A stretch of DNA of 64,000 bases from Sepiola atlantica (GCA_963556195.1 CAUVYP010000244.1:3720001-3784000); one strand, 5' to 3'; counted from the first letter of the stretch, positions 20,860-33,672 are shown. Numbers and translations: made by a program. Notes: a model not told the origin generated them from the sequence alone.

Positions 20860-21298
20860 ATCTAATTGTTCTTCTTTTTTTTTTTTTTTTAGCAAATGAT
20901 GCGACAAACAGTAATAGGGTACTACTAGTGTTTGCGATTACTCAAGGCTGAAATAGTTGGCGGTAGATATAAATCATTACAACCTCGCGTCCTGGGAGTG
21001 GGTATTCGCTTTACGTTAAATTTTTATGCGGCACATTAAATTCTCAAATAAATTATGTTCTCTTTTTGTTTTTCAGTCTGTTTATTATTTAATCGCCTAA
21101 GATAGTAGAATTTATATTTATTTGGATGTGTGTGTGTTTTAATTCTCATGCAGTTTTAATATGTGTTTTTAAAGGGTAAATTTAATAAAAAGTGTAAAAT
21201 CAGTGTGATTAAAAAGCAGGTTTGAATGAATTATGAAAAGTAAATAGAATAATGGAAGCAAACTAATGGTTTAATGGTAAAAATGTTGTAAGATATCC

Positions 21299-21416
21299 GC
21301 TTACGGCAATATAACGCTAAAAACACCGGTTCTCGTCCGATCACCGAAGTTAAGCAACGTAGAGCCTGGTCAGTACTTAGATGGGTGACCACTTGGGAAT
21401 ACCAGGTGCTGTAAGC
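21299..21416 (+). rRNA. 5S rRNA gene 13
   Basis: Full length, with 'ggcaatataacgctaaaaac' changes in the 5' third. Confidence 0.88.
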
Positions 21417-21846
21417 ATCTAATTATTATTTTTTTTTTAGCAAATGATGCGACAAACAGTAATAGTGTACAACGTGTGTTTGCGATTACTCAAGGCTGAA
21501 ATAGTTGGCGGTAGATATAAATCATTACAACCTCGCGTCCTGGGAGTGGGTATTCGCTTTACGTTAAATTTTTATGCGGCACATTAAATTCTCAAATAAA
21601 TTATGTTCTCTTTTTGTTTTTCCGTCTGTTTATTATTTAATCGCCTAAGATAGTAGAATTTATATTTATTTGGATGTGTGTGTGTTTTAATTCTCATGCA
21701 GTTTTAATATGTGTTTTGAAAGGGTAAATTTAATAAAAAGTGTAAAAACAGTGTGATTAAAAAGCAGGTTTGAATGAATGATGAAAAGTAAATAGAATAA
21801 GGGAAGCAAACTCATGGTTTAATGGTAAAAATGTTGTAAGACATCC

Positions 21847-21964
21847 GCTTACGGCCATATCACGCTGAAAACACAGGTTCTCGTCCGATCACCGAAGTTA
21901 AGCAACGTAGAGCCTGGTCAGTACTTAGATGGGTGACCACTTGGGAATACCAGGTGCTGTAAGC
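21847..21964 (+). rRNA. 5S rRNA gene 14
   Basis: Full length, one change ('acacaggttctcg') from consensus. Confidence 0.91.
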
Positions 21965-22395
21965 ATCTAATTATTATTTTTTTCTTTAGCAAATGATGCG
22001 ACAAACCGTAATAGCGTACTACTAGTGTTTGCGATTACTCAAGGCTGAAATAGTTGGCGGTAGATATAAATACTTACAACCTCGCGTCCTGGGAGTGGGT
22101 ATTCGCTTTACGTTAAATTTTTATGCGGCACACAAAATTCCCAAATAAATTATGTTCTCTTTTTGTTTTTCAGTCTGTTTATTATTTAATCGCCTAAGAT
22201 AGTAGAATTTATATTTATTTGGATGTGTGTGTGATTTAATTCTCATGCAGTTTTAATTTGTGTTTTGAAAGGGTAAATTTTATAAAAAGTGTAAAAACAA
22301 TGTGATTAAAAAGTAGGTTTGAATGAATGATGAAAAGTAAATAGAATAAGGAAAGCCAACTAATGGTGTAATGGTAAAAATGTTGTAAGATATCC

Positions 22396-22512
22396 GCTTG
22401 CGGCCATATCACGCTGAAAACACCGGGGCTCGTCCGATCACCGAAGTTAAGCAACGTAGAGCTAGTCAGTACTTAGATGGGTGATCACTTGGGAATACCA
22501 GGTGCTGCAAGT
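22396..22512 (+). rRNA. 5S rRNA gene 15
   Basis: First of the variant class with 5' GCTTGCGG and 'accggggctcg'. The intermediate element is shortened by one base ('gagctagtcag') and the 3' end is 'gctgcaagt'. It sits at the boundary of the two spacer lineages. Confidence 0.86.
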
Positions 22513-22957
22513 ATCTAATTTTTCTTCTTCTTCTTTTTTTTTTTTTTTAGCAAATGATGCGAGAAATAGTAATAAAATACAACTAGTGTTTGCAATTACT
22601 TAAGACTGGAAAAAGTGGCGGTAGATATAAATCATTCGCACCTCGCGTTCTGGAAGTGGGTATTCGTTTTACGTTAAATTTATATGCTTCACATGAAATT
22701 CCCAAATAAATTATTTTCTCTTTTTTCTTTTTCAGTCTGTTCATTATTTAATCGCCTAGAATCGGAGAATTTATTTTTATTTTTGTGTCTGTGTGTTTTA
22801 ATTCTCAGGCAATTTAAACATGTGTTTTCAAAGGGTAAATTTAATAAAAAGTGTAAAAACAGTGTGATTATAAAGCAAGTTGGAATGAATGATGAAATGT
22901 AAATAGAATAAGGGAAGCAAACTAATGGTTTAATGGTAAAAATGTTGTTAGTTATCC

Positions 22958-23075
22958 GTATACGGCCATATCACGCTGAAAACACCGGTGCTCGTCCGAT
23001 CACCGAAGTTAAGCAACGTAGAGCCTGGTCAGTACTTAGATGGGTGACCACTTGGGAATACCAGCTGCTGTAAGT
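22958..23075 (+). rRNA. 5S rRNA gene 16
   Basis: Starts GTATACGG, which disrupts helix I against 3' GTAAGT. Has 'ccggtgctcg' and 'ccagctgctg'. Confidence 0.87.
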
Positions 23076-23514
23076 ATCTAATTTTTCTCCTTCTTTTTTT
23101 TTTTTAAGCAAATGATGCGAAAAATATTAATAAAATACAACTAGTGTTTGCAATTACTTAAGACTGGAAAAAGTGGCGGTAGATATAAATCATTCGCACC
23201 TCGCGTTCTGGAAGTGGGTATTCGTTTTACGTTAAATTTATATGCTTCACATGAAATTCCCAAATAAATTATTTTCTCTTTTTCTTTTTCAGTCTGTTCA
23301 TTATTTAATCGCCTAAGATAGGAGAATTTATTTTTATTTTTGTGTGTGTGTGTTTTAATTTTCAGGCAATTTCAATATGTATTTTCAAAGGGTAAATGTA
23401 AGTAAAAGTGTAAAAACAGTGTGATCAAAAAGCAAGTTGAAATAAATGATGAAATGTAAATAGAATAAGGGAAGCAAACTAATGATTTAATGTTAAAAAT
23501 GTTGTTAGATATCC

Positions 23515-23631
23515 GCTTGCGGCCATATCACGCTGAAAACACCGGGGCTCGTACGATCACCGAAGTTAAGCAACGTAGAGCCTGGTCAGTACTTAGATGG
23601 TGACCACTTGGGAATACCAGGTGCTGTAAGT
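23515..23631 (+). rRNA. 5S rRNA gene 17
   Basis: GCTTGCGG / 'accggggctcg' class. One G is deleted in box C ('agatggtgacc') and there is 'ctcgtacgatc'. Confidence 0.87.
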
Positions 23632-24080
23632 ATCTCATTTTTCTTCTTCTTCTTTTTTTTTTTTGATTTTTAGCAAATGATGCGAAAAATAGTAATAAAA
23701 TACAACTAGTGTTTGCAATTACTTAAGACTGAAACAAGTGGCGGTAGGTATAAATCATTACTACCTCGCGTCCTGGAAGTGGGTATGGGTTTTACGTTAA
23801 ATTTATATGCTTCACATTAAATTTCGAAATAAATTATTTTCTCTTTTTCTTTTTCAGTCTTTTCATTTTGTAATCGCCTAAGATAGTAGAATTTATTTTT
23901 ATTTCAGTGTGTGTGTGTGTTTTAATTCTCAGGCAATTATAATATGTGTTTTCAAAGGGTAAATGTAATAAATAGTGTAAAAACAGTGTATTACAAAGCA
24001 AGTTGGAATGAATGATGAAATGTAAATAGAATAAGGGAAGCCAACTAATGATGTGATAGTAAAAATGTTGTTAGATATCC

Positions 24081-24197
24081 GCTTGCGGCCATATCACGCT
24101 GAAAACACCGGGGCTCGTCGGATCACCGAAGTTAAGCAACGTAGAGCTAGTCAGTACTTAGATGGGTGACCACTTGGGAATACCAGGTGCTGTAAGC
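24081..24197 (+). rRNA. 5S rRNA gene 18
   Basis: GCTTGCGG / 'accggggctcg' class, with 'ctcgtcggatc' and the shortened 'gagctagtcag' also seen in gene 15. Confidence 0.87.
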
Positions 24198-24644
24198 ATT
24201 TCATTTTTCTTATTCTTCTTTTTTTCTTTTTTTTTAGCAAATGATGCGAAAAATAGTTATAAAATACTTCTAGTGTTTGCAATTATTTAAGACTGGAAAA
24301 AGTGGCGGTAGATATAAATCATTACCACCTCGCGTCCTGGAAGTGGGTATTCGTTTTTCGTTAAATTTATATGCTTCACATTAAATTCCCAAATAAATTA
24401 TTTTCTCTTTTTGTTTTTCAGTCTGTTCATTATTGAATCGCTTAAGATAGTAGAATTTATTTTTATTTTTGTGTGTGTGTTTTTTTATTCTCATGCAGTT
24501 TAAACATGTGTTTTCAAAGAGTAAATTTAATAAAAAAGTGCAAAAACAGTGTGATTTAAAAGCAAGTTTGAATGAATGATGAAATGTAAATAGAATAAGG
24601 GAAGCAAACTAATGGTTTAATGGTAAAAATGTTGTTAGATATCC

Positions 24645-24762
24645 GGTTACGGCCATATCACGTTGAAAACACCAGTGCTCGTCCGATGACCGAAGTTAAG
24701 CAACGTAGAGCCTGGTCAGTACTTAGATGGGTGACCACTTGGGAATACCAGGTGCTGTAAGT
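24645..24762 (+). rRNA. 5S rRNA gene 19
   Basis: Starts GGTTACGG. Has 'cacgttgaaaacaccagtgctcg' and 'ccgatgaccg'. Confidence 0.88.
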
Positions 24763-25207
24763 ATCTCATTTTTCTTCTTCTTTTTTTTTTTTTGATTTTT
24801 AGCAAATGATGCGAAAAATAGTAATAAAATACAACTAGTGTTTGCAATTACTTAAGACTGGAAAAAGTGGCGGTAGATATAAATCATTACCATCTCGCGT
24901 CCTGGAAGTGGGTATTCGTTTTACGTTAAATTTATATGCTTCACATTAAATTCCCAAATAAATTATTTTCAGTTTTGGTTTTCCGTCTGTTCATTATTTA
25001 ATGGCCTTAGATATAAGAATTTATTTTTATTTTTGTGTGTGTGTGTTTTAATTCTCAGGCAATTTAAACATGTGTTTTCGAAGGGTAAATGTAATAAAAA
25101 GTGTAAAAACAGTGTGATTAAAAAGCAAGTTGGAATGAATGATGAAATGTAAATAGAATAAGAGAAGCAAACTAATGATTTAATGGTAAAAATGTTGGTA
25201 GGTATCC

Positions 25208-25325
25208 GCTTGCGGCCATATCACGCTGGAAACACCGGTTCTCGTCCGATCACCGAAGTTAAGCAACGTAGAGCCTGGTCAGTACTTAGATGGGTGACCA
25301 CTTGGGAATACCAGGTGATGTAAGT
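25208..25325 (+). rRNA. 5S rRNA gene 20
   Basis: GCTTGCGG at the 5' end but with the ordinary 'accggttctcg', so it looks recombinant between classes. 'gctggaaac' is shared with gene 23. Confidence 0.89.
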
Positions 25326-25766
25326 ATCTCATTTTTCTTCTACTTTTTTTTTTTTTTTAGCAAATGATGCGAAAAATAGGAATAAAATACAACTAGTGTT
25401 TGCAATTACTTAAGACTGAAAAAAGTGGCGGTAGATATAAATCATTACCACCTCGCGTCCTGGAAGTGGGTATTCGTTTTACGTTAAATTTATATGCTTC
25501 ACATTAAATTCCCAAATGAATTATTTTCTCTTTTTATTTTTCAGTCTGTTCATTATTGAATCGCCTAAGATAGTAGAATTTATTTTTATTTTTATGTGTG
25601 TGTGTTTTAATTCTCAGGAAATTTCAATATGTGTTTTCAAAACGTAAATGTATTAAATAGTGTAAAAACAGTGTGATTAAAAAGCCAGTTGGAATGAATG
25701 ATGCAATGTAAATAGAATAAGGGAAGCAAACTAATGGTTTAATGGTAAAAATGTTGTTAGATATCC

Positions 25767-25884
25767 GATTACGGCCATATCACGCTGAAAACACCGGTGC
25801 TCGTCCGATCACCGAAGTTAAGCAACGTAGAGCCTGGTCAGTACTTAGATGGGTGACCACTTGGGAATACCAGGTGCTGTAAGC
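25767..25884 (+). rRNA. 5S rRNA gene 21
   Basis: Starts GATTACGG, with 'ccggtgctcg'. The 3' part and following spacer are shared with gene 27 through a segmental duplication. Confidence 0.9.
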
Positions 25885-26319
25885 ATCTCATTTTACTTCT
25901 TTTTTTTTTTTTAGCAAATGATGCGAAGAATAGTAATAAAATACTACTAGTGTTTGCAATTACTTAAGACTGAAAAAAGTGGCGGTAGATATAAATCATT
26001 ACCACCTCGCGTCCTGGAAGTAGGAATTCGTTTTACGTTAAATTTATATGCTTCACATTAAATTCCCAAATAAATTATTTTCTCTTTTTCTTTTTCAGTC
26101 TGTTCTTTATTTAATGGCCTAAGATAGTAGAATTTATTTTTATTTTTGTGTGTGTGTGTTTTAATTCTCAGGCAATTTAAACATGTGTTTTCAAAGGGTA
26201 AATGTTATAAAAAGTGTAAAAACAGTGTATTACAAAGCAAGTTGGAATGAATGATGAAATGTAAATAGAATAAGGGAAGCAAACTAATGGTTTAATGGTA
26301 AAAATGTTGTTAGATATCC

Positions 26320-26437
26320 GGTTACGGCCATATCACGCTGAAAACACCGGTTCTCGTCCGATAACCGAAGTTAAGCATCGTAGAGCCTGGTCAGTACTTA
26401 GATGGGTGACCACTTGGGAATTGCAAATGCTGTTAGC
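26320..26437 (+). rRNA. 5S rRNA gene 22
   Basis: Starts GGTTACGG. 'ccgataaccg', 'aagcatcg' and a rewritten 3' arm ('gaattgcaaatgctgttagc') break helices V and I. Probably a pseudogene; a near-twin of gene 28. Confidence 0.82.
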
Positions 26438-26882
26438 ATTTCATTTTTCTTCTTCTTCTTTTTTTTTTTTTTTTAGCAAATGATGCGAAAAATAGTAATA
26501 AAATACTACTAGTGTTTGCAATTACTAAAGACTTGAAAAAGTGGCGGTAGATATAAATCATTCGCACCTCGCGTCCTGGAAGTAGGTATTCGTTTTACGT
26601 TAAATTTATATGCTTCACATTAAATTCCCAAATAAATAATTTTCTCTTTTTGTTTTTCAGTCTGTTCATTATTGAATCGCCTAAGATAGTAGAATTTATT
26701 TTTATTTTTGTGTGTGTGTGTTTTAATTCTCAGGCAGTTTAAACATGTGTTTTCAAAGGGTAAATGTAATTAAAAGTGTAAAAACAGTGTGATCAAAAAG
26801 CAAGTTGAAATAAATGATGAAATGTAAATAGAATAAGGGAAGCAAACTAATGATTTAATGGTAAAAATGTTGTTAGATATCC

Positions 26883-26999
26883 GCTTGCGGCCATATCACG
26901 CTGGAAACACCGGGGCTCGTCAGATCACCGAAGTTAAGCAACGTAGAGCCTGGTCAGTACTTAGATGGTGACCACTTGAGAATACCAGATGCTGTAAGT
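26883..26999 (+). rRNA. 5S rRNA gene 23
   Basis: GCTTGCGG / 'accggggctcg' class, with 'gctggaaac', 'ctcgtcagatc', box C short by one G, and 'accagatgctg'. Confidence 0.86.
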
Positions 27000-27446
27000 A
27001 TCTCATTTTTTCTTCTTCTTTTTTTCTTTTTTTTTGTAGCAAATGATGCGAAAAATAATAATAAAATACAACTAGTGTTGGCAATTACTTAAGACTGAAA
27101 CAAGTGGCGGTAGATATAAATCATTACCACCTCGCGTCCTGGAAGTGGGTATGGGTTTTACGTTAAATTTATATGCTTCACATTAAATTCCCAAATAAAT
27201 TATTTTCTCTTTTTGTTTTTCAGTCTGTTCATTATTTAATCGCCTAAGATAGTAGAATTTATTTTTATTTTTGTGTGTGTGTGTTTTAATTCTCAGGCAG
27301 TTTAAACATGTGTTTTCAAAGAGTAAATTTAATAAAAAAGTGCAAAAACAGTGTGATTAAAAAGCAAGTTGGAATGAATGATGAAATGTAAATAGAATAA
27401 GGGAAGCAAACTAATGGTTTAATGGTAAAAATGTTGTTAGATATCC

Positions 27447-27564
27447 GGTTACGGCCATATCACGCTGAAAACACCGGTTCTCGTCCGATAACCGAAGTTA
27501 AGCAACGTAGAGCCTGGTCAGTACTTAGATGGGTGACCACTTGGGAATACCAGGTTCTGTAAGT
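27447..27564 (+). rRNA. 5S rRNA gene 24
   Basis: Starts GGTTACGG, has 'ccgataaccg' and 'ccaggttctgtaagt'. Confidence 0.88.
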
Positions 27565-28009
27565 ATCTCATTTTTCTTCTTCTTCTTTTTTTTTTTGATT
27601 TTTAGCAAATGATGCGAAAAATAGTAATAAAATACTACTAGTGTTTGCAATTACTTAAGACTGGAAAAAGTGGCGGTAGATATAAATCATTACCACCTCG
27701 CGTCCTGGAAGTAGGTATTCGTAATACGTTAAATTTATATGCTTCACATTAAATTCCCAAATAAATTATTTTCAGTTTTAGTTTTCCGTCTGTTCATTAT
27801 TTAATGGCCTTAGATATTAGAATTTTTTTTTATTTTTGTGTGTGTGTGTTTTAATTCTCAGGCAATTTAAACATGTGTTTTCAAAGGGTAAATGTAATAA
27901 AAAGTGTAAAAACAGTGTATTACAAAGCAAGTTGGAATGAATGATGAAATGTAAATAGAATAAGGGAAGCCAACTAATAGTTTAATGGTAAAAATGTTGT
28001 TAGATATCC

Positions 28010-28126
28010 GCTTACGGCCATATCACTCTGAAAACACCGGTTCTCGTCCGATCACCGAAGTTAAGCAACGTAGAGCCTGGTCAGTACTTAGATGGTGACC
28101 ACTTGGGAATACCAAGTACTGTAAGC
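28010..28126 (+). rRNA. 5S rRNA gene 25
   Basis: GCTTACGG start, 'tcactctgaaaac', box C short by one G, 3' 'ccaagtactgtaagc'. Confidence 0.88.
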
Positions 28127-28568
28127 ATCGCATTTATATTCTTAATCTTTTTTTTTTTTTTAGCAAATGATGCGAAAAATAGTAATAAAATACTACTAGT
28201 GTTTGCAATTACTTAAGACTGAATAAAGTGGTGGTAGATATAAATCATTACCACCTCGCGTCCTGGAAGTAGGTATTAGTTTTACGTTAAATTTGTATGC
28301 TTCACATGAAATTCCCAAATAAATTATTTTCTCTTTTTGTTCTTCAGTCTGTTCATTACTTAATCGCCTAAGATAGTAGAATTTATTTTTATTTTCGTGT
28401 TTGTGTGTTTTTATTCTCAGGCAATTTAAACATGTGTTTTCAAAGGGTAAATGTAATAAAAAGTGTAAAAACAGTGTTATAAAAAGCAAGTTGGAATGAA
28501 TGATGAAATGTAAATAGAATAAGAGAAGCAAACTAATGGTTTAATGGTAAAAATGTTGTTAGATATCC

Positions 28569-28686
28569 GATTACGGCCATATCACGCGTAAAACACCGGT
28601 GCTCGTCCGATCACCGAAGTTAAGCAACGTAGAGCCTGGTCAGTACTTAGATGAGTGACCACTTGGGAATACCAGGTGCTGTAAGT
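28569..28686 (+). rRNA. 5S rRNA gene 26
   Basis: GATTACGG start, 'cacgcgtaaaacaccggtgctcg', 'gatgagtgacc' in box C. Confidence 0.88.
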
Positions 28687-29125
28687 ATCTAATTTTTCTC
28701 CTTCTTTTTTTTTTTTTTTTAGCAAATGATGCGAAAAATAGTTATAAAATACTAGTGTTTGCAATTACTTAAGACTGGAAAAAGTGCCGGTAGATATAAA
28801 TCATTACCACCTCGCGTCCTGGAAGTGGGTATTCGTTTTACGTTAAATTTATATGCTTCACATTGAATTCCTAAATAAATTATTTTCTCTTTTTGTTTTT
28901 CAGTCTGTTCATTATTTAATCGCCTAAGATAGTAGAATTTATTTTTATTTTTGTGTGTGTGTGTTTTAATTCTCAGGCAATTATAATATGTGTTTTCAAA
29001 GGGTAAATGTAATAAAAAGTGTAAAAACAGTGTGATCAAAAAGCAAGTTGGAATGAATGATGAAATGTAAATAGAATAAGAGAAGCCAACTAAGGATTTA
29101 ATGGTAAAAATGTTGTTAGATATCC

Positions 29126-29243
29126 GCTTGCGGCCATATCACGCTGAAAACACCGGGGCTCGTCCGATCACCGAAGTTAAGCAACGTAGAGCCTGGTCAG
29201 TACTTAGATGGGTGACCACTTGGGAATACCAGGTGCTGTAAGC
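29126..29243 (+). rRNA. 5S rRNA gene 27
   Basis: GCTTGCGG / 'accggggctcg' class with an otherwise consensus body. Its 3' half and following spacer match those of gene 21. Confidence 0.9.
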
Positions 29244-29678
29244 ATCTCATTTTACTTCTTTTTTTTTTTTTAGCAAATGATGCGAAGAATAGTAATAAAA
29301 TACTACTAGTGTTTGCAATTACTTAAGACTGAAAAAAGTGGCGGTAGATATAAATCATTACCACCTCGCGTCCTGGAAGTAGGAATTCGTTTTACGTTAA
29401 ATTTATATGCTTCACATTAAATTCCCAAATAAATTATTTTCTCTTTTTCTTTTTCAGTCTGTTCTTTATTTAATGGCCTAAGATAGTAGAATTTATTTTT
29501 ATTTGTGTGTGTGTGTGTTTTAATTCTCAGGCAATTTAAACATGTGTTTTCAAAGGGTAAATGTTATAAAAAGTGTAAAAACAGTGTATTACAAAGCAAG
29601 TTGGAATGAATGATGAAATGTAAATAGAATAAGGGAAGCAAACTAATGGTTTAATGGTAAAAATGTTGTTAGATATCC

Positions 29679-29796
29679 GGTTACGGCCATATCACGCTGA
29701 AAACACCGGTTCTCGTCCGATAACCGAAGTTAAGCATCGTAGAGCCTGGTCAGTACTTAGATGGGTGACCACTTGGGAATTGCAAATGCTGTAAGC
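29679..29796 (+). rRNA. 5S rRNA gene 28
   Basis: Twin of gene 22, 3359 bp downstream. Shares 'ccgataaccg', 'aagcatcg' and 'gaattgcaaatgctg'. Probably a pseudogene. Confidence 0.82.
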
Positions 29797-30240
29797 ATTT
29801 CATTTTTCTTCTTCTTCTTTTTTTTTTTTTTTTAGCAAATGATGCGAAAAATAGTAATAAAATACTACTAGTGTTTGCAATTACTAAAGACTGGAAAAAG
29901 TGGCGGTAGATATAAATCATTCGCACCTCGCGTCCTGGAAGTAGGTATTCGTTTTACGTTAAATTTATATGCTTCACATTAAATTCCCAAATAAATAATT
30001 TTCTCTTTTTGTTTTTCAGTCTGTTCATTATTGAATCGCCTAAGATAGTAGAATTTATTTTTATTTTTGTGTGTGTGTGTTTTAATTCTCAGGCAGTTTA
30101 AACATGTGTTTTCAAAGGGTAAATGTAATTAAAAGTGTAAAAACAGTGTATTACAAAGCCAGTTGGAATGAATGATGAAATGTAAATAGAATTAATGAAG
30201 CAAACTAATGGTTTAATGGTAAAAAGGTTTTAAGATATCC

Positions 30241-30357
30241 GCTTACGGCCATATCACGCTGAAAACACCGGTTCTCGTCTGATCACCGAAGTTAAGCAAC
30301 TTAGAGCCTGGTCAGTACTTAGATGGTGACCACTTGGGTATACCAGGTGCTGTAAGC
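30241..30357 (+). rRNA. 5S rRNA gene 29
   Basis: 'ctcgtctgatc', 'gcaacttagagcc', box C short by one G, 'gggtatacc'. Confidence 0.88.
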
Positions 30358-30797
30358 ATCGCATTTATATTCTTCTTTTTTTTTTTTTTTTTAGCAAATG
30401 ATGCGAAAAATAGTAATAAAATACTAGTGTTTGCAATTACTTAAGACTGGAAAAAGTGCCGGTAGATATAAACAATTACCAGCTCGCGTCCTGGAAGTGG
30501 GTATTCGTTTTACGTTCAATTTATGTGCTTCACATGAAAGTCCCGAATAAATTATTTTCCCTTTTTGTTTTTCAGTCTGTTCATTATTTAATCGCCTAAG
30601 ATAGTAGAATTTATTTTTATTTTTGTGTGTGTGTGTTTTAATTCTCAGGCAATTTAAACATGTGTTTTCAAAGAGTAAATTTGATAAAAAGTGTAAAAAC
30701 AGTGTTATTAAAAAGCAAGTTGGAATGAATGATGAAATGTAAATAGAATAAGGGAAGCAAACTAATGGTTTAATGGTAAAAATGTTGTTAGTTATCC

Positions 30798-30916
30798 GCT
30801 TACGGCCATATCACGTTAGAAAACACCGGTTCTCGTCCGATCATCGAAGTCAAGCAACGTAGAGCCCGGTCAGTACTTAGATGGGTGACCACTTGGGAAT
30901 ACCAGGTGCTGTAAGT
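30798..30916 (+). rRNA. 5S rRNA gene 30
   Basis: One base longer near the 5' end ('cacgttagaaaacacc'), with 'ccgatcatcgaagtcaagc' and 'gagcccggtc'. Confidence 0.88.
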
Positions 30917-31354
30917 ATCGCATTTTTCTCATTCTTCTTTTTTTTTTTTTAGCCAATGATGCGAAAACTAGTAATAAAATACAACTAGTGTTTGCAATTA
31001 CTTAAGACTGAAAAACGTGGCGGTAGATATAAATCATTACCACCTCGCGTCCTGGAAGTGGGTATTCGTTTTACGTTAAATTTATATGCTTGACATTAAA
31101 TTCCCAAATAAATTATTTTCTCTTTTTTTTTCAGTCTGTTCATTATTTATTCGCCTAAGATAGTAGAATTTATTTTTATTTTTATGTGTGTGTATTAATT
31201 CTCAGGCAATTTAAACATGTGTTTTGAAAGGGTAAATTTAATTAAAAGTGTAAAAACAGTGTGATCAAAAAGCAAGTTGGAATGAATGATGAAATGTAAA
31301 TAGAATAAGGGAAGCAAACTAATGGTTTAATGGTAAAAATGTTGTTAGTTATCC

Positions 31355-31472
31355 GTATACGGCCATATCACGCTGAAAACACCGGTGCTCGTCCGATCAC
31401 CGAAGTCAAGCAACGTAGAGCCTGGTCAGTACTTAGATAGGTGACCACTTGAGAATACCAGGTGCTGTAAGC
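31355..31472 (+). rRNA. 5S rRNA gene 31
   Basis: GTATACGG start like gene 16, 'ccggtgctcg', 'gaagtcaagc', 'agataggtgaccacttgag'. Confidence 0.88.
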
Positions 31473-31905
31473 ATCTCATTATTCTTCCTTTTTTTTTTTT
31501 TAGCAAATGATACGAAAAATAGTAATAAAATACAACTAGTGTTTGCAATTACTTAAGACTGAAAAAATTGCCGGTAGATATAAATCATTACCACCTCGCG
31601 TCCTTGAAGTGGGTATTCGTTTTACGTTAAATTTATATGCTTCACATTAAATTCCCAAATAAATTATTTTCTCTTTTTTTTTCAGTCTGTTCATTATTTA
31701 TTCGCCTAAGATAGTAGAATTTATTTTTATTTGTGTGTGTGTGTTTTAATTCTCAGGCTATTTAAACATATGTTTTCAAAGGGTAAATTTAATAAAAAGT
31801 GTCAAAACAGTGTGATTTAAAAGCAAGTTGGAATGAATGATGAAATGTAAATACAATAAGGGAAGCAAACTAATGGTTTAATGGTAAAAATGTTGTTAGA
31901 TATCC

Positions 31906-32023
31906 GCTTACGGCCATATCACGCTGAAAACACCGTTGCTCGTCCGATCACCGAAGTTAAGCAACGTAGAGCCTGGTCAGTACTTAGATGGGTGACCACT
32001 TGGGAATACCAGGTGCTGTAAGT
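31906..32023 (+). rRNA. 5S rRNA gene 32
   Basis: Consensus except 'accgttgctcg' and 3' 'gtaagt'. Confidence 0.9.
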
Positions 32024-32463
32024 ATCGCATTTTTCTCATTCTTCTTTTTTTTTTTAGCCAATGATGCGAAAACTAGTAATAAAATACAACTAGTGTTTGC
32101 AATTACTTTAGACTGAAAAACGTGGCGGTAGATATAAATCATTACCACCTCGCGTCCTGGAAGTGGGTATTCGTTTTACGTTAAATTTTTATGCTTCACA
32201 TTAAATTCCCAAATAAATTATTTTCTCTTTTTGTTTTTCAGTCTTTTCATTATTGAATCGCTTAAGATAGTAGAATTTATTTTTATTTTTGTGTGTGTGT
32301 GTTTTGACACTCAGGAAATATAAACATGTGTTTTCAAAGGGTAAATTTAATAAAAAGTGTAAAATCAGAGTGATTAAAAAGCAAGTTTGAATGAATGATG
32401 AAAAGTAAATAGAATAAGGGAAGCAAACTAATGGTTTAATGGTAAAAATGTTGTTAGATATCC

Positions 32464-32580
32464 GCTTACGGCCGTATCATGCTCAAAGCACCGGTTCTCG
32501 TCCGATCACCGACGTAAAGCAACGTAGAGCCGGGTCAGTACTTAGATGGTGACCACTTGGGAATACCAGGTGCTGTAAGC
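32464..32580 (+). rRNA. 5S rRNA gene 33
   Basis: 'ggccgtatcatgctcaaagcacc', 'ccgacgtaaagc', 'gagccgggtc' and box C short by one G. Several changes, so possibly non-functional. Confidence 0.86.
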
Positions 32581-33021
32581 ATCGCATTTATATTCTTCTT
32601 CTTTTTTTTTTTTTTTAGCAAATGATGCGAAAAATAGTAATAAAATGCTACTAGTGTTTGCAATTACTACAGACTGGAAAAAGTTGCGGTAGATATAATT
32701 CATTACCACCTCGCGTCCTGGAAGTGGGTATTCGTTTTACGTTAAATTTATATGCTTGACATTAAATTCCCAAATAAATTATTTTCTCTTTTTTTTTTCA
32801 GTCTGTTCATTATTTATTCGCCTAAGATAGTAGAATTTATTTTTATTTTTGTGTGTGTGTTTTAATTCTCAGGCAATTTAAACATGTGTTTTCAAAGGGT
32901 AAATTTAATAAAAAGTGTAAAAACAGTGTGATTAAAAAGCAAGTTGGAATGAATGATGAAATGTAAATAGAATAAGGGAAGCAAACTAATGGTTTAATGG
33001 TAAATATGTTGTTAGATATCC

Positions 33022-33123
33022 GCTTACGGCCATATCACGCTGAAAACACCGGTACTCGTCCGATCATCGTAGTTAAGTAACGTAGAGCCTGGTCAGTACT
33101 TGGGAATACCAGGAGCTGTAAGC
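33022..33123 (+). pseudogene. 5S rRNA pseudogene 34 (box C deleted)
   Basis: A 16-bp deletion removes nt 80-95, which is box C of the internal promoter. It joins 'gtcagtact' directly to 'tgggaatacc'. The deletion sits between short 'actt' repeats, consistent with slippage. It also has 'ccgatcatcgtagttaagtaacg'. Confidence 0.9.
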
Positions 33124-33554
33124 ATCTCATTTTTTTTTTTTTTTAGCAAAAGATGCGAAAAATAGTAATAAAATACTACTAGTGTTTGCGATTACTTAAG
33201 ACTGAAAAAGTTAGCGATAGATATAAATCATTACCACCTCGCGTCCTGGAAGTGGGTAATCGTTTTACGTTAAATTTATATGCTTCACATTAAATTCCCA
33301 AATAAATTATTTTCTCTTTTTGTTTTTCAGTCTGTTCATTATTTAATCGCCTAAGATAGTAGAATTTATTTTTAATTTTTGTGTGCGTGTGTTTTTATTT
33401 TCAGGAAATTTGAATATGTGTTTTCAAAGGGTAAATTTAATAAAAAGTGTAAAAACAGTGTGATTATAAAGCAAGTTTGAATGAATGATGAAAAGTAAAT
33501 AGAATAAGGGAAGCAAACTAATGGTTTAATGGTAGAAAAGTTTGTTATATATCC

Positions 33555-33672
33555 GCTTACGGCCATATCACGCTGAAAACACCGGTCCTCGTCCGATCAC
33601 CGATGTTAAGCAACGTAGAGCCTGGTCAGTACTTAGATGGGTGACCACTTGGGAATACCAGGAGCTGTGAGC
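33555..33672 (+). rRNA. 5S rRNA gene 35
   Basis: 'ccggtcctcg', 'ccgatgttaagc', 3' 'ccaggagctgtgagc', weakening helix I. Confidence 0.88.
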
